Positions 58,740 through 64,000 of a stretch of 64,000 bases of DNA are shown here, piece after piece (within the stretch, counting starts at the first letter, position 1; each line of letters begins with the position of its first letter). Position numbers and translations under genes: made by a program. The notes beneath the pieces were generated by a model that did no database searches, was not told where the DNA came from, and worked only from the letters and a program-made list of their open reading frames with translations. Origin of the DNA: Pararge aegeria. Taxonomy: Eukaryota > Arthropoda > Insecta > Lepidoptera > Nymphalidae. Location of the stretch: assembly GCF_905163445.1 (NCBI RefSeq), contig NC_053181.1, positions 124,001 through 188,000 on the forward strand, read 5' to 3'.

Positions 58740-60266
58740 TTAACATATCTTATCCCTTTTCGGTTTCAACGCGACATTGTACCAGAATTATATCATTTTA
58801 ATGTAAATAACTTACTACACCCTGAGCAGTATGGCTTCACTAAAGGTCGTAGCACAACGGTCGCAGGCGCTAAACTTATAAAACATGTTTATGATGCCTG
58901 GGAATGTTCACAGAACGTCATGGGTATTTTTTGTGATCTATCTAAAGCTTTCGATTGTGTTGATCATAAAACCTTGCTTCTTAAGCTAAGCCACTATGGT
59001 ATCCAAAACGTTGCACTAAATTTGGTTGCCTCTTATCTCAGCAATAGAACCCAAAGAGTTTGCATAAATGATGCAAAGTCTCAGGGTTCAAATACCTCAA
59101 TGGGTGTCCCACAAGGCTCGATTTTGGGTCCTTTTCTATTTTTAGTGTATATAAATGATCTACCGTACCATGTCAGTGGAACATGCGACATTGTATTGTT
59201 TGCAGATGATACATCTCTAATTTTTAAGACTGATAGGAGTAAAGATAACTCTGACGAAGTAAACCGTGTTATGTCGCATGTGTCGCACTGGTTTACAGTT
59301 AACAACTTACTTTTAAATGCAAAAAAAACAAAGTGTGTCGAATTTATCTTACCAAATGTAAAGAAAATTGATAAAAATATAATGATAAATGGTGAATCAC
59401 TAAAAATAGAGACTTCCACAGTTTTTCTGGGCGTGACCTTGGATAATAAGCTACAGTGGGGTGCCCATATAGATTCACTAGCGGGTAAACTAAGCTCGGC
59501 TGCCTACGCAGTCAGAAAAATTAGACAGATTACGGACGTTGAAATAGCTAGGCTAGTTTATTTTGCGTACTTTCATAGTGTTATGTCCTATGGAATCTTG
59601 TTATGGGGTAAAGCAGCTGATATCGAAACTATATTTATATTGCAGAAAAGAGCTGTACGGTCAATATATAAACTTAAATCACGCGAATCCCTCCGTGAGA
59701 AGTTTAAAGAAATAGGCATACTTACTGTAGCTTCACAATATATTTATAACAATATAGTATTTGTAAGACAACATATTAGTCTTTATAAACAAAAAGTGGA
59801 CATAAACAGTCGACTTACAAGAAATGGTCATAAATTAGTGTCATCTGCATATCGTCTGCGTAAGGTACAGGGATCATTTGTGGGATTGAGTATACGCTTT
59901 TATAATATGATTCCTAAGGTGATTTTGGACCTGCCAATGCACAAGTTTAAAGAATTTGTTAAAACACATTTATTAGAGCGAGGTTACTATACAATTGATG
60001 AATTTTTTAATGATAAGGTTGCTCGGAAGCATCCGGCTCCGCTTTCAGCTCTCACAAGATAGAAAAATGAATGTTAAAATACAAAATGTAAATTGTTGAT
60101 GTTGGAAAAGAGCAACTGCTGAGTTTCTTGCCGGCTTCTTCTCGGTAGAATCTGCCTTCCGAACCGGTGGTAGAATCACTACAAACAGACAGACTTGACG
60201 TTTCAAAAGTGCTTATATTAGGCCTACTTGAAATTAATGAATTTTGAATTTTGAATTTTGAATTTT
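58740..60266 (+). mobile_element. 5'-truncated non-LTR element with (GAATTTT)n tail
   Basis: The RT frame is followed by a 200-bp 3' UTR that includes cttgccggcttcttctcgg and gaaccggtggtag. It ends with about four GAATTTT units at 60237-60266. The UTR is related to that of the element at 19955-21118 but the tail unit differs. The left end is approximate. Confidence 0.85.
58785..60062 (+). CDS. Non-LTR retrotransposon reverse transcriptase, 5'-truncated
   Basis: The frame is open from about 58731 and recognisable from ELYHFNVNNLLHPEQYGFTK, upstream of the first ATG at 58920. It then gives DLSKAFDCVDH, MGVPQGSILGPFLF and catalytic VLFADDTSLIF, with FADD at 94-97 counted from that ATG. The thumb region has FLGVTLDNKLQWGAH and YFAYFHSVMSYGILLWG. 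The stop is TAG at 60060-60062. It is the most complete of the three RT fragments and aligns throughout with 19965-20807. The endonuclease and ORF1 are missing, so it cannot move itself. It belongs to a Jockey/CR1-like group, exact clade unresolved. Confidence 0.92.
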   Translation, partial: ELYHFNVNNLLHPEQYGFTKGRSTTVAGAKLIKHVYDAWECSQNVMGIFCDLSKAFDCVDHKTLLLKLSHYGIQNVALNLVASYLSNRTQRVCINDAKSQGSNTSMGVPQGSILGPFLFLVYINDLPYHVSGTCDIVLFADDTSLIFKTDRSKDNSDEVNRVMSHVSHWFTVNNLLLNAKKTKCVEFILPNVKKIDKNIMINGESLKIETSTVFLGVTLDNKLQWGAHIDSLAGKLSSAAYAVRKIRQITDVEIARLVYFAYFHSVMSYGILLWGKAADIETIFILQKRAVRSIYKLKSRESLREKFKEIGILTVASQYIYNNIVFVRQHISLYKQKVDINSRLTRNGHKLVSSAYRLRKVQGSFVGLSIRFYNMIPKVILDLPMHKFKEFVKTHLLERGYYTIDEFFNDKVARKHPAPLSALTR

Positions 60267-60317
60267 TGAACGCTAAATTGTTTGCAACAGCCAAATCCAC
60301 TAGAACGGACAAGATCG

Positions 60318-60385
60318 ATCTCTTGCCGGTGATCGAACTTGGGACCTAACTCTTGAACTAAGAGCGTGAGTCGTTATTAAGGAAT
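60318..60385 (-). repeat. Possible tRNA-SINE scrap
   Basis: ccggtgatcgaacttgggac, inverted, is B-box-like (gttcgatcaccgg), and an A-box-like stretch follows at the right. It is worn. Confidence 0.4.
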
Positions 60386-61020
60386 GCTTTGATTTTTTTT
60401 TAAACATACTTCCAAAACACTGCATTAAAGCACAGAATCGGGAAGCATATATTGAAAATTTAACAACAACTAAATTTCTCAAATGTAGAACAGGACCAAA
60501 CTTCCGTCGATGGTTCCCAGGAGGCTGAATGAGGGCAACGGGGCGAGAAGCCCGACGCAGCGCACCACAGAGGTAAATTCATCTTGTATTAGCCGCAGAT
60601 AACCTCGCTGTCATATTCGCTTTGCAAAATAATAATTATCTTCATAATACACATTGTGTAGACATAAATATTTGGACCAAAATTACTTGTACCACGTACA
60701 GTAATTTAATCGCATCTTCAGTAATTATAACATAGTAGGTTTTAACAGTGGCTATACTGACGTAAAAGTAAATTTTGTTAATAAATTTGGTTAGTCCTTT
60801 TCTAAAAGTTATTTTTCGCCAAGCGTTTTGACATGCAATGCGATTGCGTTGGGTCGGTGACGATTCGGTCTCAGATTATAACTTGCGTTAAAACTAATAC
60901 ACATAAGGACTCGGAAAAGTTGAACTCTTAAAGTCATGACCAGTAGACATTCTATATCTGCTGTTTTCTTGTTCTGAAATGCCGTACAAGCCGTTTAACG
61001 AAGGGAAATTATGGTATTCC
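60386..61020. other. No gene recognised
   Basis: AT-rich; short open frames without domains. Confidence 0.5.
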
Positions 61021-61024
61021 CATA

Positions 61025-61150
61025 GAAACAGATATGGCGTTTGGAACCCTCGTAGCTTTCGTTTGAAGTTTACGAATATGGTTATCTCCATCATCTCATT
61101 ACCGAGTAATTCTCATGTAATGTACGCATCAAAAGTTTTTTCTAACCTGT
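61025..61150 (+). repeat. Relic of the (TTTGAC)-tailed LINE 3' end
   Basis: gtttggaaccctcgtagctt, aagtttacgaatatggttat and acgcatcaaaag repeat, in order, the 3' UTR of 20945-21055. The tail is lost. Confidence 0.75.
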
Positions 61151-61224
61151 ACTGCGGATTTTCTCTACATTATATCAACCCTGTGCATACCCTGTATGCA
61201 CGCCACTGGTTACAGCCCGAGTGA

Positions 61225-62670
61225 AGAAGCCGGAAAGCAGGATTTTTCATGCGACATGTCATACAGAATGTCGCCCCTGGACTGACTAAGGTACTGTGTC
61301 ACGGACCACTCCTACCCCGGATCGTCATTAACGCATTAGTATGATTCCGATTGGCATCACGGAATATAATGGCACGCCAAGTTTAATAAAACGAAAATAA
61401 ATCACAGCGGCGACGTTTGATCGTCGCTTTTGATAATTAGGATGAATGGCGTCGGGGAAGTCGCACACTGCTCAGCGCTTTAGGTGACGGCACACAAGAG
61501 TAACTAATTCAGCTAAGCAGCCGGAGGCTCACTTAGTCAAAACATCGTACGAGTGATGGCTGCGGGCATTGCTGGCACCATTTAAAAACCGTGCTGGCAA
61601 TTTATTATCATATGATCGGGCAGCAGTTAAAAATGAATAATATATTTTTGAATTAAAGTTAAAAACGTAAACATAGAAAAGGACAGGCTAAACAAAAAAA
61701 AAACAATCTTCAAGACAGGCTTGTCACTGAGAACTATTAATACTCGAACAAATTAGCACAGACATCGGTTTCCCAATGTACTCGTAGTTATAACGACTGA
61801 TTCAGAACCTAAAGTGCAGAGCAAACATGCTTGGACTACCGGAATGGCGCAATAAGTGAAATTTAAAGTCCCTTAATGTGGTATGAAGCGGGGTTATAAT
61901 GGGGCTTCTCGGAAAGATCGAATATGGCACATTAAAATTAAAAAAAATTATCTGCATATTAACTTTTGCTCGATGTAGTGGCAGTGGACAGGCCATGTCT
62001 GCCGCAGAACCGATGCCTGCCGGGGTAGACGTACTTAACATTGCAGACTGCATATCGGTGAGTTGCACACAGATTTAAATTCGTTGCCAAAACTAACATG
62101 TTGGTTCTCATTTTAACAAATTTTCCGCAAAATAAAAGTGAACGTTGTGTACAGTTTTCTTCTTACTCAAAAGCACTGCTCCTTCAAAAACTTCAAGATT
62201 TATTTATCATCTCATAGAGACGAAAGCAAACTTTATAAATACTAAATGAAGAGTTTGGCTCTATCTCGAAGTACAGAGTCAGAACACAAGCGACATTTTC
62301 TTGACTGCCTTTTTTTTAAACATCAGCTAAGGGGCGAAATATAATCTTATATTTCGTAATATCTTTTATTTTCGTTATTTTTATGTGTGAAGTCAAATAA
62401 AAATAATGATATCCGACAAGTAGGCAGTTACAAAAATCGCCTATCTTGCGGTAAAATTAGGGTAAGCCCGCTAGTTTTTCGAGCTTTTTAACAAATTTAC
62501 GAGGAAGTCGCGGGCATCATTAAGTCAAAAGTACCTACTTGTTTTTGTGTAATAAAAAAATTGTTATTTGAATAGCACGACTTAGGTAAGGCCATAGAGG
62601 TAACTTTTACGTAAAATTGAAGTAAATTTGTCTGATATACTTTTTTATATGTACAACTCAAAGATTAGCG
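61225..62670. other. No gene recognised
   Basis: 61320-61470 appears unique and contains gcgacg/cgtcgc flanking tttgat, plus several taat words. Otherwise it is AT-rich DNA with nothing supported. Confidence 0.45.
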
Positions 62671-62676
62671 ATAGTT

Positions 62677-62719
62677 AAAAAAGGTTAAATATAATTTTAA
62701 ATTATATTTAACCTTTTTT
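62677..62719. repeat. Perfect 20-bp inverted repeat, 3-nt spacer
   Basis: aaaaaaggttaaatataatt and its exact inverse. It is AT-rich, so the chance level is higher than for the other hairpins. Confidence 0.92.
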
Positions 62720-62940
62720 GGAACCAATGAACCCAAGGGTCGTGGTCACTTATAACTCTTTATTATGTTAGTTAAATTACATACAAAATATTAAAAAAAT
62801 CTACTTATAGTGCAAAGGCAACAAATAATGAAATTATTTGTAGGTAGGCACTAAACTAAAAAAACCAAGTCTGTGTTACTTAAAATAAGGATTATGAGCT
62901 GTTATTTGTTAGAACCCCCGGTTAGTGTTCAAGTTAATTT

Positions 62941-62999
62941 ACATTTGACGTGGCATTGGAGTTAAAGTATTTACTCTACTCCAATGTCACGTAAAATGT
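62941..62999. repeat. 22-bp inverted repeat, 15-nt spacer, two mismatches
   Basis: acatttgacgtggcattgga... at 62941-62962 pairs with 62978-62999. Confidence 0.88.
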
Positions 63000-64000
63000 C
63001 GTTCTCGTTGTCGCCGTCGTTTATTTTGGGCTGTAAAATAACAACAAATGACAAATATCGTGTCATTTGAGTAACGCAGCATCCTGTATAATCTAGCCAT
63101 GAAACTGTAAACTATACCGTAAGCAAATCAGAGTACAATATAAAACTTTTGTTACATGGTTAGTAGTACTGTCACCTAAGTATAATATTTGCATGCTTGA
63201 AAATTGTAGATTTGTTTTAGAATATAGAAGCACTGTAACTTCGGAGAAATGTACCACTAGTCCACATTGTTTTAACATCCTGATTATTATTTAGTTACTC
63301 TAAATCATTAGGATAGAATTAGTGACTTTAAAACGAGCAGCATTAGATTCATTTTAGTTTAAAGTTAAAGTATTTAGAGAGTTAAAAACGTCCCTACTGT
63401 GGAAAGCGTGCAAATCTTACACTAAGGGTAAATAACACACACACGCGCACACATACACACACACACTCAACAGACCTCCATCTGAGAACATCCTCTGGTA
63501 TATCTCGTCGCAATCTGTGGGCAGGAATAATAAATGCTTCAACATTTCGGCACTTTAAATAGATCTCTGACAGTTAGGCTTATAATATTGTATTTGTCAT
63601 TAAGAATTAACTGCGCAAGAGCGTATCTTGTGATGTAAGCTTAGACACGCCTTCATTCACAGTTTTAACGACACTAATTGTGAATCAGATTCCGGGTTGA
63701 CTTGACAACACACACTAGGGATTAAGCTTGGCTTGGCGCTTTGTCAAAACTATACAATTATTACTATCAAAATCCGGACGACTCCAAAACGAAAATTTAC
63801 TACACTAACGCGAATATTTTCCTGAGAACTAGCCCTTAAGGATTGCCCGGAATGTTTCGACCGTGACCTTTATGCGTGCCTCAAGATTTTTTTAAATCCA
63901 TATTGTCAGGAAACTAACGCTAAAGGCAACAAGTGTAGGATTTTGCAGACAGAAATTTACGCCTGCCCGCGAAAAAACTACCATTCGTTCCAGAATTCAT
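63000..64000. other. No gene; small CA repeat
   Basis: An interrupted CA microsatellite lies at 63435-63469; nothing else was recognised to the window end. Confidence 0.5.

Overview
This is invertebrate nuclear DNA, most likely from a moth or butterfly. The support is an AT-rich background with small GC-rich exons, canonical GT/AG introns, several tRNA-derived SINE families of the kind common in Lepidoptera, non-LTR retrotransposon 3' ends, and a Mag-type LTR retrotransposon (Mag was first described in Bombyx). The window is dominated by introns and transposons.

Host gene. Three exons on the minus strand (13109-12982, 7567-7399, 6909-6785) join in phase. They encode the second immunoglobulin domain and the hydrophobic C-terminus of a Dpr-family (defective proboscis extension response) neuronal cell-surface protein. 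The stop codon lies at 6785-6787. The first Ig domain and signal peptide exons were not found, so they probably lie beyond the right edge. If so, most of 13.1-64 kb is upstream intron of this gene. Intron 2 carries a decayed tandem copy of the 3' half of the Ig exon.

Mobile elements. At 48958-54095 a hAT-like non-autonomous element is split by an intact Mag-lineage LTR element (49222-53869). That element has identical 100-bp LTRs, a 5-bp target duplication, a tRNA-type primer site, a polypurine tract and one 1344-codon gag-pol frame with all catalytic residues visible. Three 5'-truncated non-LTR reverse transcriptase fragments lie at about 10.2, 20.0 and 58.8 kb. RTE-type 3' fragments lie at 24.5 and 47.1 kb. 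At least three SINE or short repeat families are scattered through the window.

Repeats and other structure. Two GC-rich minisatellites (14-bp unit at 1-140, 16-bp unit near 19.6-19.8 kb), a long CA microsatellite, a 150-bp near-perfect palindrome, and an unexpected number of unrelated perfect inverted repeats with 3-7 nt spacers. A diverged local duplication at 34.9 and 36.6 kb has a nearly unchanged core carrying an octamer-like motif and is a candidate intronic regulatory element.

I did not find a new multi-gene system. The most interesting items are the decayed Ig-exon duplication, the snap-back inverted repeats, the nested young Mag insertion and the duplicated intronic block.
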